This document shows positions 20,725 through 33,484 of a stretch of DNA of 64,000 nt, one piece after another. Both the position numbers and the translations under genes were made by a program. The stretch is taken from NCBI GenBank assembly GCA_022036555.1, contig CM039130.1, positions 16,885,937 to 16,949,936 of the forward strand, written 5' to 3'. Source of the DNA: Microstegium vimineum. Its lineage: Eukaryota; Streptophyta; Magnoliopsida; Poales; Poaceae. The notes beneath the pieces are model-generated. The model had not been told where the DNA came from. It was given only the letters and a program-made list of their open reading frames with translations, and made no database searches. How positions within the stretch are numbered: the first letter of the stretch is position 1; each line of letters begins with the position of its first letter.

Positions 20725-22295
20725 TGTTGGCGGTCCTTAAATACCAAATCCAACCGTCAACTAAACAAGGATCAGGATCTATATGAAACCAATAGCTAGA
20801 AATAAGGTTTATACTGATAGAATTCCACGAGTTTTGGTGAATGTCTATTTCTGCAGGGGATATCAGGAAATATGGAGGAAAGGCCCACATGTCATGTTTA
20901 CATAGAGATAATTATCATCCACACAAAAAAGAATACTCTAGAAGGTTCAAGAAGCAGCAGGAAGAAATGAGAGGTCGAGTGGGCCCAGGGGCAGGGCGCC
21001 CGCCCTAGCCCCTAGGGCGGCCACCCTAGGGCAAGGCCCAATGAGGGTCTTCCTTGTGGAACCTCTCTCCACCGCCTTTGAGGTTGCATCTAAGCCATCC
21101 ATTAAGGTCAGTTTGATCCGACGGCCGACATTAATTTGAGGAGGCTATATAAGGAAGGCCCCCTGACCCTGAGGAGAGAGCCCCCCTGAAACCCTAATTC
21201 ATTATTCAAGATCCATCTCAGGAGGAGAGGTCCCTGATCAAGCCCTAGAGCCACCAGATCAACTAGATCTCTAGTTTAGCATAGCTATATAGGATTAGAA
21301 CTAGAAGGAGTCAATCTTCGATTGGCTTCCGGATCTATCAAGAGGATTATTGGTAATTCTCTCTATAGTTCTTCATTGTTCATCATTTGTTCTTCAGTAT
21401 TATGAATATGACTTGGCTCTACTTCATTATATTGTTTATGACTTTACTCTATTCGATTATGTTCTCAAATATTTTGTTCTTAGTCTAATATGATTATATG
21501 CTTGGCTTAGTTAGATCTGAATCATATCCATGTTTAGGATTGTATAGCATTTATCCATCAGTACTATGGGTAAATGATAGATATTGTGTAGGCGTGGTGC
21601 CTAGACCGTATTTATCTGCGATTGTACCCTATATTCTGGATCGAGAGGTAGATCGCGGGAGTGACAGTCTTGTTGAGTCCTTTGTAGTCCTCCTCCCATT
21701 TATAGGGCAGGCAAAGCAGTACTATTATGGGGAAATGATTGCTATGTTTCTCATCTTCCTTAGTAATACTCACTACACATGAATATCTCTTATCTCACCA
21801 TGATTGCCATGTATAATTGCACTAATCATAGTATGCTAGACTGTATAGTTAAGAATGACTTAGAAAATATCTTTGTAGTTCGTCCTAATTCCATGCTAAT
21901 GACTTGCTAGAATATCTGTTGAGGTTCTTATCATTATCGTATGTGGCTAATATATATATGTTGATCAATATTTATCTTTTGTCACTATTCATTCATTATC
22001 TATATCTTATGTGACACCTTATCCTGTATTGAGAGAGATAGATGAAAACTCTCCATTACACATGCAGTGATACTCATTACTCATTCCTCATTTATTCCTT
22101 AGTATCCCTTCCCAGTGGTAAAAATATAAATAACGATACCTAGAATACTTCTGGTTAAAATGCTACATCGGTATAATCTATGTGCTTGTAGAAACACTTT
22201 TATATTTACTTAGAGCAATTGTATATTTCAATACCGCATCTTTCTGCCATGCTGGGGATAACAACTTGGCTTAAGTGGCATAAGAGATGTCAACA
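20725..22295 (+). repeat. 3' LTR of element A
   Basis: This 1571-bp copy is complete relative to the deleted 5' LTR. A TATA box (TATATAAGG) lies near 21146. It ends GATGTCAACA, followed by the flank ATGGC. Confidence 0.9.
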
Positions 22296-22595
22296 ATGGC
22301 CTAATAGTCGCCGTCGCGCCGTCTGCACGAGGTCGATGCAGTCAGCGATCCCGGCGTTGGAGCGGTCGAAGGCATCGATTAGATCATCAATGCTGACGAC
22401 CTTTCACGGGTGATGCTTCGACATGGCGGGATGGTGGGACGGCGCGTCTGACATGCGTGGTGTAGATCCAATGGTCCAGGATATAGATCCGATCTGGAGC
22501 ACAGTGCCGGCCGCCAGGAGGACCATCGAATTAGGGAAAATTACCGCTTGAAAAGCTATGGAGTCGTTGCACACACCCCTACCTGGTGTGCCAAG
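22296..22595 (-). mobile_element. Element C gag start and leader
   Basis: On the minus strand an ATG at 22424 opens MSKHHP followed by an immediate stop (TGA where CGA would read on), then VSIDDLIDAFDRSNAG to the junction with element A. Reading continues in 834-1 after removal of A. The probable primer-binding site (ACTTGGCACACCAGGTAGGG on the minus strand, about 22576-22595) abuts the LTR. It has the TTGGC-CCAGGTAGGG layout seen in several grass gypsy elements. Confidence 0.65.
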
Positions 22596-23058
22596 TGTTA
22601 ATGAAATATGCGTCGCAGTCTACCTAGGGGGTACCCTACAATAGTAGATTGTAGGTGGAGGCATGGCAAAGGTGATCAAGCGTAACACAAAGAGCGTAGA
22701 CACGGTGAATTATACAGGTTTAGGCCAGCAAATCACCGTAATACCCTACGTCCTATGTTTTGGTGGCTAGACTGATATGAATATTAGGTTACACGAGGTG
22801 TATATGAGGTGATTTTGAGGGGGGCCCTGCTCGCCTTATATAGCCAGGGAGCAAGGTTACAGTTTCCATCTCCTAACAGATTATGATCGGTCCCTTAAGG
22901 CAAGAGATCTGAGTCTATCTACTAGGATCTTCCTTGGTGAGCAAGGCTCTTCGGAGTCCCTGACGAGCACGACGGGCTGGTCGCGTGCCGAGGTAGATAT
23001 GGGCTGGTCAGTAGGCCCATAAGGTCCCTGGGGATATGCCGAGGTAATATCCCTAACA
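22596..23058 (-). repeat. 5' LTR of element C
   Basis: On the minus strand it begins TGTTAGGGATATTACCTCGG and ends TTTCATTAACA (463 bp), with a TATATAAGG box at 22837-22845. A related LTR start with its purine tract is at 50625 on the plus strand (K), which fixes the TG end. It abuts element B sequence after a 30-bp segment that mirrors its own other end. Confidence 0.75.
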
Positions 23059-23088
23059 ACCCCCTAGGTAGACTGCGACGCATATTTC
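22603..23088. repeat. Perfect 30-bp inverted repeat bracketing the C LTR
   Basis: Bases 22603-22632 and 23059-23088 are exact reverse complements. The left arm lies inside the LTR end. The right arm lies outside the LTR, between it and the first recognisable element B sequence. Confidence 0.9.
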
Positions 23089-25148
23089 GTCGACGGACTA
23101 TAAATCCCGTTCCTTTACCACAAGGTAAAAATGGTAGTTACCTAATTAATTAGCATTAGAAATTTTATCACCTTTATCTTTCTACATTTTAAAAGAAAAC
23201 AAAATCAATATTTATTTATCATTGCATCATGAAAATCCTAAGACCCATGTGAGAGAACTTATGCTAATACCATAAGGAAGCTTACTGTGGTGACATAAAA
23301 AAAATTTATTTCCCTTGCATTATAAAATAGAAAATTCTAAAAAAAGAGATGAGATATTTAATCCCTGCTAGAATCTATAAAAATTTAAATTAGCTCATAA
23401 GAATATTCAATTACTCTTTTGGCTAATCGCTAACCCATTTGTCATAATGGAGCCTCGAGTTTTGTTTGTTCTTGTTAGAGTATAACCATGCAGGATTGAA
23501 ATCACCAAGGAGGAGTGAGCCCAACCAGAAGGCTGCTTCCAAAGATCATTTAAACTAAACCATAGCAAAATCAAGCTTGGGGGAGGGCACCCCCTAGTTA
23601 CTATGTAAGTATATTTATGCTATTTATAGAGTCTATCTTATAGTCATAAAATATTAAAACATGTGAGCACATGAAGGTTCACCTTAGTATCATAAGAAAA
23701 CTTAAAATTGCCAAAAATATATGGGCACATGAAGGTCCATGGCTGTTGAGTCTTAAGAGTCTTAAATAAAGATATGATTAGTTAGGGTGTGTGTTTAATT
23801 TGTTAGAGTCAATAAAAGCTATGAACTTTAATTTTGTCTTGGAAATGATGAATAGTTGCTCTACCGTAATCCCTTTTAAGTACCTAGTTTTCTACCTTGA
23901 ATTCTCCTAAGTTTTGGTTAAAACAACTTTGATTTGAGAATTTACTTTGAACCTAAAACTTGTGGAGGCATATACTTAAACTAAGTCTAGGTAGTTGGGA
24001 GATATGACATGAAGGTCTAGCTACTATTTATCTTACTCCTAGCAATACTAAGTTCTGGTGATTTATCTTTTGAAAATTTAAAATCTCACATGATGAGCTC
24101 TTGTATGACATAGATTAAATTCCTACCAAAGCCATATACATATACATATGCATTTAAATTAGGAAGACTCATTCATGCTACATCTCTTTGTATTGAGTGT
24201 TGTCAACCTTTAGATCCTGTGAAGACTCTCGTCATGCTTTAAAATCAAGATCACGTACACACCACCCAAATATGCACTACTCTACACTGGAGTAGGCGCA
24301 ACAACATGCCATTCATCCACCAGAAAAAGGTCTTACTCTTACACTAAGAGTAACCACCACAAAAAATATTCATTCCATTTCCATTCATTCAATAAATGCT
24401 CCAAAGTTCTTGTTATATTCTCTCAGCAGTTTTCTTGGTAATAGAGATATGAGCTATGCAAAAGCTATTTAAAAAAGAAAGAGAGAGAGAGAGAGAAAGA
24501 GAGGAATTCAAAATGGACAATTGTCTGACGCACCTTGCAGAAAAAGAAATATAAATAAAGAATAAGATAGCTCATACTCTCTAGCCATGTTGTTCAAAAT
24601 TCCTAATCCAAAAGAAAGCGATTTATTCCAAGGAGCAAAGTAGAATTAGGTTTTCACCATCACCACCATACATCCACTATATATCCACTATATCCATACA
24701 CCTGCACATCTTGACTTGTTTGTATGACTTGACTCTCTGTGGATCTATTATTTGACTTTACAATATATACAAAGTTAGTATGCTAACCTTATTAATGCCT
24801 CAGTGAGATCCACAAATACCACATACATAAGAGACTTGAGGATGTCATACAATTAAGCTCTGAGTTTTATTTCGAAAACTTTGCAAAACCCAGAATTATG
24901 GTCGAGTGAAGAGTTTGAGACATAGTACCTGACTCGATTACTCTATCTTTTGATTACTCAAGACCCAAGTGATAGTAAAAGTCCCATAGTTAAAGGTAAT
25001 ACGGGTGAGTTCGAAAGTTAGAGTAATTTTTTCTAATTCATAGAAGAATTTTTGTTTGAAAGCATGTGAACTTTTAAGGTGTGAAAGCATTGCAGCAACT
25101 CCTGATCCAAGTTTATTAGACGGGATTTGCTTAGGGACTAGCAAAGGG
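23089..25148 (+). mobile_element. Element B noncoding 3' module
   Basis: This is homologous to the reverse complement of element F at about 31373-33450 and, more distantly, to A at 18600-20700. It contains an internal purine tract with a hairpin (AGCTTGGGGGAGGGCACCCC near 23573), a hairpin ACTCTACACTGGAGT near 24278, a GA-repeat at about 24478-24503 and the word GGACAATTGTCTGAC near 24513. Coding parts of B are absent; they lie beyond element C, off the left edge. No gene is seen. Confidence 0.7.
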
Positions 25149-25164
25149 TAAGCTTGGGGGAGCT
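25149..25164 (+). promoter_or_regulatory. Polypurine tract of element B
   Basis: TAAGCTTGGGGGAGCT precedes the TGTTGACGG of the 3' LTR. It matches the A, E and F tracts. Confidence 0.83.
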
Positions 25165-26850
25165 TGTTGACGGTCCTTAGCGTTAACTTTTTAAGCAATT
25201 AGAAACATGATAATTGGATCAATCAAATATAATATCTAGAAATATAGGGCTTTAATTAATAATTTCCACGAGTTTTGGTGTTTCATTATTTTCCAAGGAC
25301 TATTATAGAAAATAGGATAAAGGAAAGCAAATCAAAGAAGATATCAAATAAATCCCGCAGAGAAACACCTACCAAAATACTCACGGAGGATCCCGTAGAC
25401 ACCGCAGCGAAGTGGGGCCCCAGAGCTAGCCAGGTGGGGCCGGCTGGCATGGGGTGGGGCCGGGTGGCACCCCTAGGACCCACAGGACGCCATCTTCTGG
25501 AAGCTTCATCCACCGCCTTTGAAGATTGATCTGAGCCCTACGGGAAGTCGGTTTGATCCAACGGCTGTCGTGCATCGCACGAGATTATAAATAGGAGGGC
25601 ATACCCCCCCCCCCCGGAGGCATCCTTGATCATTCAGCTCATTTGGAGATCCATTCAGTCTAAGTCATAGGAGATCTAGTCATCCGGAGCAATAAACCCT
25701 AGTTCATCTAGAGCACATTCTAGTTGATAGCATATCCTAGTTAGATTTGATAGTAGAGGAAGTCAAGATACGTGAATCGATCTTGGACTCCCGACATTGT
25801 CAAGAGATTGGAGTCTGGTATAGTTCTTATTCTCTTATTCTATTTTAATATTTATCTGCAGTTGTATGATATTTATAGGCAACACTATTCTTCATTAATA
25901 TGTTCTTTTTTACTTTGTTCATTATCTACGTTAATATATCTAGTATAGTTAGTTTTCTATTGAGTTCATGCACATGTTCGTATAGTGCTTGTCTATTTGA
26001 TCATATGGCGAGTGGTAGGTAGTATGTAGGCATGGTGCTTAGATACATTTCTTATCTGCGGATGCCACTAGTTGTGTCGGGTCGTGGCGTAGATCGTGGA
26101 CGTGACGGGTCCATTGAGTCCTTTGTAGACCTCCCCCCGTGCAGTGGTTTGGTAGGGAGGAATTGTTAGGTTGAGGATATCTTGTTATATCTGAGGTTTC
26201 TGAACTCAACTCATCATGTGCATGGCCCTATTGTGGTTGGGAATATTGGTAGTATTACTTAACAATGATTACTAGATGCACTTGCACTAACTAGCGTAGC
26301 TTTGACAGTAGCTAGAATACTTAGGAGTTATTTCTTTATTACTTGTATTAGACGACACTTGTGTAGTGACTAGAATGCTCTAGAAACTTTATCCTTATTA
26401 TTATTATGATGATGACTGATCAATTTACCCTTATCATTTATATATATTTATCATGTGACTTACCCCTGTTTAAGAGTAGAGATCATTGACGGTTAAATCA
26501 CTTTATTTATTTCATATGCTTGTTATCAATACTATAGATTATCTGTTTTGCTAGACCTTCCCAGTGGTAGAATACAAATGACAACCTGATAATACTCTAG
26601 GTAAAATGCTACAATGGTATATTTAATCTGTCTACTTGCAGAATCATTAGTTTTTTGACATTTCATCTATCATTATTTATTTCTGCCTAGTCATACATTA
26701 AATATAGAATATTATATAAGTACCATAAAATATTCCTAGCTCTATAATTAGGGATGACAACCTAGTTCCATGCTTAGGAGTATAAGGGAAAAGATTACAT
26801 ACCATTGCTAAGAACTGTGTTCTTTGTGATGTCGTTAAGAAATGGGAACA
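25165..26850 (+). repeat. 3' LTR of element B
   Basis: The LTR starts TGTTGACGGTCCTTAGCG and contains TATAAATA at 25586-25593 and a 12-base C run at 25604-25615. It ends near GAAATGGGAACA. The end is set by alignment with the LTR ends of E (GAAATGACAACA) and F (GAAATGTCAACA), so it may be off by a few bases. Directly after it the reading frame of element E begins. Confidence 0.75.
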
Positions 26851-27697
26851 CCCAACTTTGCGTTTCCTGCACATATGGATGTTTGTAGCTCTTTTCTCTA
26901 GTAATAATAATCAATTTTTAACTGAAGAAGAGTTAAGATTACTTTATGCCATGAGGAAGCAAATATGTGCCTCACCTGTTAAGCTCTTAGTTGATCATTG
27001 GCAAGGAGCATTCAGTAGGGATGGACCAATTAAGTCCACTTCTCTAATTACTTGTCTTGCCGATGCCATGAATTTGTTAGATGGTGCAAACTACTTTGAA
27101 TTTATTTCAATACCACGAGGCATGATAACAGAGGAAGACTTTTCTAATGCCCAAATATTAACTCGGGGTCCAAGAGGTGGGCTCAAAATTATTTATCACG
27201 GGTATACAGCCAATGTCCCTCTCCCATGTGAGAGGTGGCTGTATAGAAGTATAGAACCCACCGACTAACCTTTGATTTGGGACCAAAAGAAGGGCAAACA
27301 AATTTTGCAGGTACTAGAAGAGCCACAAGTAACAGGCTGCAGACTGCTCAGTTCGAACAAGGTGGCACATCACATGGAGCAGGTAATTAAGACGCTAGAG
27401 ATGAGGCAACATCACAAGCCATGGATCTCTAGCTCAAGTGGAATGCCTCCACCACGACCACCGCAAGCTCAAAGACCACGAGTTTCTTTCTCTTCCTCAC
27501 AAGAAAGGGAGCATCACAACAAATGGCAAGAGATAGACCAGCTCGCCAATCAGCTGGGCACATTGCGGGTAGAACAAGAAGCAACCTTGGGTGTAGTGCA
27601 GCAGACTAAGCAATTGCAGATGTTCCAAATAGAAGAGGCACAATGCTGGGTAGCCTGGTGGGGTATGCATCCATACCCACCACCAGGACAAGTGTAA
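26851..27697 (+). pseudogene. Athila-type ORF of element E, C-terminal part
   Basis: The frame reads TLRFLHIWMFVALFSSN, then a helical region with LLYAMRKQI, ending with a glutamine-rich C-terminus and a proline-rich PYPPPGQV. It resembles the plant-specific Athila ORF-1-type protein found in grasses, whose function is unknown. A TAA at 27266-27268 interrupts an otherwise continuous frame. The N-terminal part was separated by element B. It lies just before the noncoding module, which begins with a purine tract at about 27697. Confidence 0.65.
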
Positions 27698-28810
27698 GCT
27701 CGGGGGAAAATCTCTCCCCTGCTAAGGTAAGTTTTTAATTAGTTCATTTGCATCTAAATATTTAATTATGCATTTTTTATACCAGCAATTTAAAAAAATC
27801 TGAATATGATAAAAATACTAAAAATATTTCCTTCACTTATATATGTATCCTTTATGTTTATTTTCGTGTGGAAATGATGATTAGTTGCTCTGTTAATATT
27901 TGCTTAGTACTAGTCTACAGGTTTATGTTTCTTTAATTATGAATCACTTGGTCATATGAAACCATCATCAACTTGAAACTTTGTGGGTTGCAAGTGCCAT
28001 GACTAGTTTAAGTATATATATGCTACTTCTACACTAGAAGTACGCAACAACATGCTTTCATTTTCCATAAAATAAATGCTTCATGCTTTAAAGATTTGAT
28101 CTCTCTAGTAGTATGTTATTAGAAGAGATATGGGCTATGCAAAAGTAAAAAAAAAGAAAAAGAAAATAAAAAAAGGGACATATGAAGGTCCCAAGTATTG
28201 CAAGAAAAAATGATGACCACATGAAGGCTCATGACAAAAATAAATGATAGCCATGTCTCAAATAAAATAAGTTAGAAAGAGAGATCATTTCCATGTTCCA
28301 TACACATGCACATTTTAATCTAAGAGTATGACACCACTCTCCTTGGATCCGGGATTTGGCTCTACAATATATGCAAACTAAGTATGCTATTCCTTGCATT
28401 CCTACCTAAGCTCCATATAAGCCTGATAGCATAGGATGAAAAATAGAGGCAAATTTTATATGTGGCTTGGTGAGGAATCATATACCACTTGAGCGAATGA
28501 GAGTACCATATGAGGAACATTAAGCTTTCTTTTGAAAAAAAATCTTGCAAAACCTCCGATATGAAACTTGTGAAGAATAAGAAAATAGTACTTAAGTCAA
28601 TATATGTTCTGTCTTTCAACCACCCATGACAAAGAAAAGGTCATAAGCCCCATGGAGGACTAAGGTAATATGGGTGAGTTTTTAATACTAAGTTTTTCAT
28701 TCAAAGAGAAATATGTTGTGGTATGCTTAGTACTTTTGAAATGTGAAACATAGTAGCAACTTCTGATCCACCAAGATTAAGTTTAATGCTTTGCTCGGGA
28801 CTAGCAAAGG
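27698..28810 (+). other. Element E noncoding 3' module
   Basis: It starts with an internal purine-rich tract (TAAGCTCGGGGGAAAATC). It has the hairpin ACTTCTACACTAGAAGT near 28025 and the words shared with A and B (ATAAATGCTTC, TGCACATTTT). It is shorter than in A, B and F. I see no gene. Confidence 0.6.
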
Positions 28811-28827
28811 TTAAGCTTGGGGGATCT
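28811..28827 (+). promoter_or_regulatory. Polypurine tract of element E
   Basis: TTAAGCTTGGGGGATCT lies directly before the LTR start TGTTGATGG. Confidence 0.82.
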
Positions 28828-30587
28828 TGTTGATGGTACAAAAGATCTACTTTTACATCATCAAAACACCATCAGGCTCGGTTTGGAAGGAAGAATAAAC
28901 ATATCATGAGCATATTTTATACAATAGTTGGTTCCACATGTCCATTGAATATTTTTATGCATGTAATGAAAAATGGGGGCATTGGGAGCCTATGGGACCC
29001 ATGTAGGTGGTCGGCCGACCCCACTAAGGGCCCATCAGGGGCTCCCATGCACCAAGATCCAAGTGACACCTTCTAGAGCAAAGATCCACCCTTCGATCCA
29101 CTGTGTGCTTCCTCTTAACAGTTCTAGATCAAAGCATGCAGATCCATGGGCCCACAAAGTATCTCGGAAAAATACCAAACTTTTACAAGGTGCCAATGAC
29201 ATGTGGGCCATGCTCCACGTGAAAGGAGGAGGCCAGAAGCCTCAACTCTAGGTCGGCCGACCTGGAATGTGGGCCCAGAAGCCACACATAGGGCCCCTGA
29301 CCTATAGGGTTAGCTTCTAGAAGAAACGGAGGCCCTCATATGCCATAGGCAGGTCGCCCGACATGGCCTAGGTGGCCAAAGGCTTCCCCGAGGTCTCCAC
29401 CGCCTTCCTGCATGTTGCCATGCATCAACTTGATCTCCACCATTGATGTGAGGCGGTTATAATGACGGTTCGATCCAATGAAGCACAATGAAGGTGGCGC
29501 GGATCATTGAAGTGGTGATGGAGTAGCCCCCACTCCACCTCCACTATAAATAGAGGGTCACTCCCTCCTCTCACATCATGAAGAAATAAAGGCACACGTG
29601 AAGAGTCATGTAGTTCTACTTCTTAGTAGTGTAGTCTAGTGTGGGAGGTAGAGTTGAGTCGAGCTTTCGTCGGGGTCACCAGAGTCATCTGCTGGAGAGT
29701 CTGGTTTAGCTCTTGTATCTTTCCCTTTGTAGTAAGACTTTGTTCATTTATCACTATATTCCTACTTTACTTTACTTAGTCTCTACTTTGTGCAATATTA
29801 TACTTGTTATAGTATTGTTGTGTCTTATCTTAGTTTATAGAGTTGTTATAAAATAGATTGTTATCCTGTGATTCCACACTTGGGTACGATCAACGCCTGT
29901 CATAGGGTGCTCTAGTTGGCTTGTGCGCACGATTAGAGTAGTAAGAGAGGGTGTAAGTGTGGTGCTTATACACTAGCTTACCTTTGGTTGTTGCATGTTG
30001 CACGGTTCGAGCGGATTCCAGCAGGAAGTGACAGCTCTGTTTCTGCCTTTGATCCCCGCCAAGTGTTGTAGGCACGTTCTTAAAAGGTAAGGCTCCCGTA
30101 AAATAGTGGCAACATTGGATAGGGGTTTTCTCCTCCTATTATTTGTCTGCTCCCTAGTACTTTTAGGATGTGTGGATGCAATTTATGATATCTCAGATGT
30201 GTTTTCTTAGTTAAGTCATAGGAGTAAAGTTTGGATCATAGGAGTCCTTTACTCACTCGTTGTCCTCCCACCTAGTCACGCCAACTACTTATCTTTTAGT
30301 TATCTTAGCTTGGTCTTTTCTTCATCACCTTCCTACCATTTATACTTCGTTAGCTCTTGATTGAAGTAATTCTGAGGATCCCTTCTTTGCTCCTGTTTTC
30401 CCTTCAGCTAAATATAAATTATGATACCTTGGAATACTCCCGGGTAAAGTGTTGCAGCTGTATATTATGTGTGCTTGTGGAATAATCTAATAGTCATAAG
30501 AAATACCTCCTACAGGCAATTTCTAGCGCCATTGCTTACGACGGGGTTTATCTCTATTCTTTGTGGTGTCGTTCAGAAATGACAACA
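28828..30587 (+). repeat. 3' LTR of element E
   Basis: About 1760 bp. A TATA box (TATAAATAG) lies near 29543. It ends GAAATGACAACA, then element F LTR sequence starts. Confidence 0.78.
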
Positions 30588-31352
30588 CTATCTATACTAG
30601 ATATATTAAAGTAGACAATGAATAATGTAAACAAGAACATAATAATGAAGAATAGTGTTGCCCGTAAATATTATACAACTATAGATAAATACTATAAGAG
30701 AGAAGAGAATAAGAACTATACCAGACTCCAATCTCTTGACAACGTCGGGAGTACAAGACCGATTGACGTATCTTGACTTCCTCTACTCTCGATCTAACTA
30801 ATCTATGCTATGAACTAGAGAGGCTCTAGATGAACTAGGGTTGTGGCTCTAGATGACTAGATCTCAAATGACTTAGATTGAATCGATCTCCAGTGCCGCG
30901 GGGGGTGGGATCTGCCCTCTATTTATAGCCCGGTGGGGTGCATGACGTCCGTTGGATCAAACTGACAGAATGTAGGGCTGAGATGACTCCTCAAAGGCGG
31001 TGGAGGAACATTATTCCAGAAGAGCATAGAAGGCGGCCACGAGGGGTGGCCGACCATCCAGGGGTGGGGCCGACCGACCCCACATGTCAGGGGCTCAGGC
31101 TCGCTTATCTCCGGTGTCTTCTGGATCCTTCTTGAGTTAAATGGTAAATATATCTCCACGGATTTCTTCTAATATTTATTCTAATTTGATTCCTTTTATT
31201 ACTCTTTTCTAGAATAGTCCCTGGAAAATAATAGAATACCAAAACTCGTGGAAATTGTCAGATAAAGCACTATACTTTTCTATTTTCCATATGGTTGATC
31301 CAATTATCATGTTTATAATTATATTAAATGTTAACGTTAACGACCGTCAACA
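30588..31352 (-). repeat. 3' LTR of element F, truncated by element E
   Basis: It aligns with 37315-38062. The minus-strand start TGTTGACGGTCG is intact at 31352. The other end is interrupted in mid-LTR by the end of element E. Confidence 0.85.
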
Positions 31353-31372
31353 AGCTGCCCCAAGCTTACCCT
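31353..31372 (-). promoter_or_regulatory. Polypurine tract of element F
   Basis: On the minus strand GGTAAGCTTGGGGCAGCT lies just before the LTR, with a C interrupting the G run. Confidence 0.78.
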
Positions 31373-33484
31373 TTGCTAGTCCCTAAGCAAAGCCTATCTA
31401 ATAAACTTGGATCAGGAGTTGCTGCAATGCTTTCACACCTCAAAAGTTCACATGCTTTCAAACAAAAATTCTTCTATGAATTTGAAAAAACTACTCTAAC
31501 TTTCGAACTCACCCATATTACCTTTAACCATGGGGATTCTTAACTATCACTTGGGTCTTGAGCAATCAAAAGACAGAGTAATCAAAGTAGGCACTATGTC
31601 TCAAACTCTTCACTCTACCAAAATTCTGGGTTTTGTAAAGTTTACGAAATAAAACTCAGAGCTTAATTGTATGACACCCTCAAGTCTCTTATATGTGTTA
31701 TTTGTGTATCTTACTGAGGCATTAATAATGTCATGCCCTCCTACACTAGTAAATATAGTGGAGTTATAGGAATGGCTTAACAAGGTTAGCATACTTACTT
31801 TGTATATATTGTAAAGTCAAACAATAGATCCACAGAGAGTCAAGTCATACAATCAAGTCAAGATGTGCATATGTGTGGATATGGTGGATATATGGAGGTG
31901 ATTGTGAAAACCTAATTCTAATTTGCTCCTTGAAATGAATCTCTATTTTGGAATTTTGAAATTTTGAACAACCTGGCTAGAGAGTATGAGCTATCTTATT
32001 CTTTATTTATTTTTTTGAGAGGTGCGTCGGACACTTGTACATTTTTAATCCCTCTCCTTCTTTTATTTTTTCGAATAGGTTTTGCATAGCTCATACCTCC
32101 ACCACCAAGAAAAACTACTGAGAGATTATAATAGGAACTTTGGAGTATTTATGAATGAATGGAAATGGAATAGATATTTTTGGTGGTGGTTACTCTCAGT
32201 GTAAGAGTAAGGCCTTTTTCTGGTGGATGAATGAAATGTTGTTGCACCTACTCTAGTGTAGAGTAATGCATATTTGTGTCGTGTGTATGTAATCTTGATT
32301 TTGAAAGCATGACGAGACGTTTCACAGGGTATAAAGGTTGACAATACTCAATACAAAGACAAGTAGCATGAATGAGTCTTCTGAATCTAAATGTATGCAA
32401 ATATATGACATTGGTAGGAATTCAAACTATGTCATACAAGAGCTCATCATATAAGATTTTAAATGTTCAAAAGATAGATCACCAGAACTTAGTATTGGTA
32501 GGAGTAAGATAAATAGCAGCTAGATTTTCATGTCATATCTCCCAACCACCTAGACTTAGTTTAAGTATATGCCTCCACAAGTTTCAGGTTCAGAGTAAAT
32601 TCTCAAATCAAAGGAGTTCTAACCAAAACATAGAAGAATTCAAGGTTGAAAACTATGTACTTAAAAGGGATTATGGCAGATCACCTATTCATCATCTCCA
32701 CTACAGAATTATTGTTCATAGCTTTTATTGACTCTAGACAAATTAAACACACACCCTAACTAAACATATATTTATTTAGGACTCTTAAGACTCAATAGAC
32801 ATGGACCTTCATGTGCTAATATATTTTTAGTAATTTTAAATTTTCTTATGGTACTATGGTGAACCTTCATGTGCCCACATATTTTTAATATTTTATGACT
32901 ATAAGATAGTTTAGATAAATAGCATAGTTATACTTACCTGATAACTGGGGGTGCCCTTCCCCAAGCTTGATTTTGCTATGGTTGAGTTGAATGATCTTTG
33001 GAGTCAGCTTCTTAGTAGTAGCTTCTGATTAGACTCACTTCTCCTTGGTGCTTTCAATCCTGCATGGTTATACTCTGATAAGAACAGACAAAACTCGAGG
33101 CTCTATTATGATATGGGTTAGCGGTCAGTCATAAGAGTAACTAAATATTCTCATGAGCTAATTTAAACTTTAATAGATTCTAGCAGGAATTGAATATCTC
33201 ATCTCTTTTTAGGATTTTCTATTTTATTTTATAAAGCAAGAGAAATTAAAATTATTTTTATACCACCACAGTAAATTCCCTTATGGTATTACCATAAGTT
33301 CCCTCACATGGGTCTTGGTATATTTTATGATGCAATAAATATTTATTTTGTTTTCCTTAAGTATGCAAAATGATAAAGGTGATAAAATTTCTAAATGGTA
33401 ACTAATTAGATAACTACCATTTTTACCTTGTGGCAAAGGAATGAGATTTATAGTCTATCGATAAGAGTAGATATGAGAGAGTAC
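31373..33484 (-). other. Element F noncoding 3' module
   Basis: It is collinear on the opposite strand with element B 23089-25148. An internal purine tract with flanking complement lies near 32943-32970, a hairpin ACTCTACACTAGAGT near 32250-32266, and GTCGGACACTTGTAC near 32026-32040. No gene is seen. Confidence 0.65.

Larger units (their letters stand above)
835..22295 (+). mobile_element. Element A: Athila-like LTR retrotransposon, gag plus two proteases, no RT or integrase
   Basis: The element is bounded by direct LTRs (835-2182 and 20725-22295) that start TGTTG and end TCAACA. It has a primer-binding site just inside the 5' LTR and a purine tract just before the 3' LTR. The flanks are ATGGT on the left and ATGGC on the right, a 5-bp target duplication with one mismatch. 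Without nested element D (4520-17795), the internal region is about 5.3 kb. It holds gag, a first protease-like domain, a second protease-like domain and a charged tail, then about 2.3 kb of noncoding DNA. No RT, RNase H or integrase motif is readable, so A would depend on a partner element. It sits in the gag of minus-strand element C. Confidence 0.88.
26851..30587 (+). mobile_element. Element E (Athila-like), 3' part
   Basis: Only the segment downstream of the B insertion is present. It comprises a broken Athila-type ORF, a noncoding module with two purine tracts and a 3' LTR. The upstream part of E is off-window, beyond B. The E LTR is related to solo LTR I at 41488-43002. E sits inside the 3' LTR of element F. 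Confidence 0.75.
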
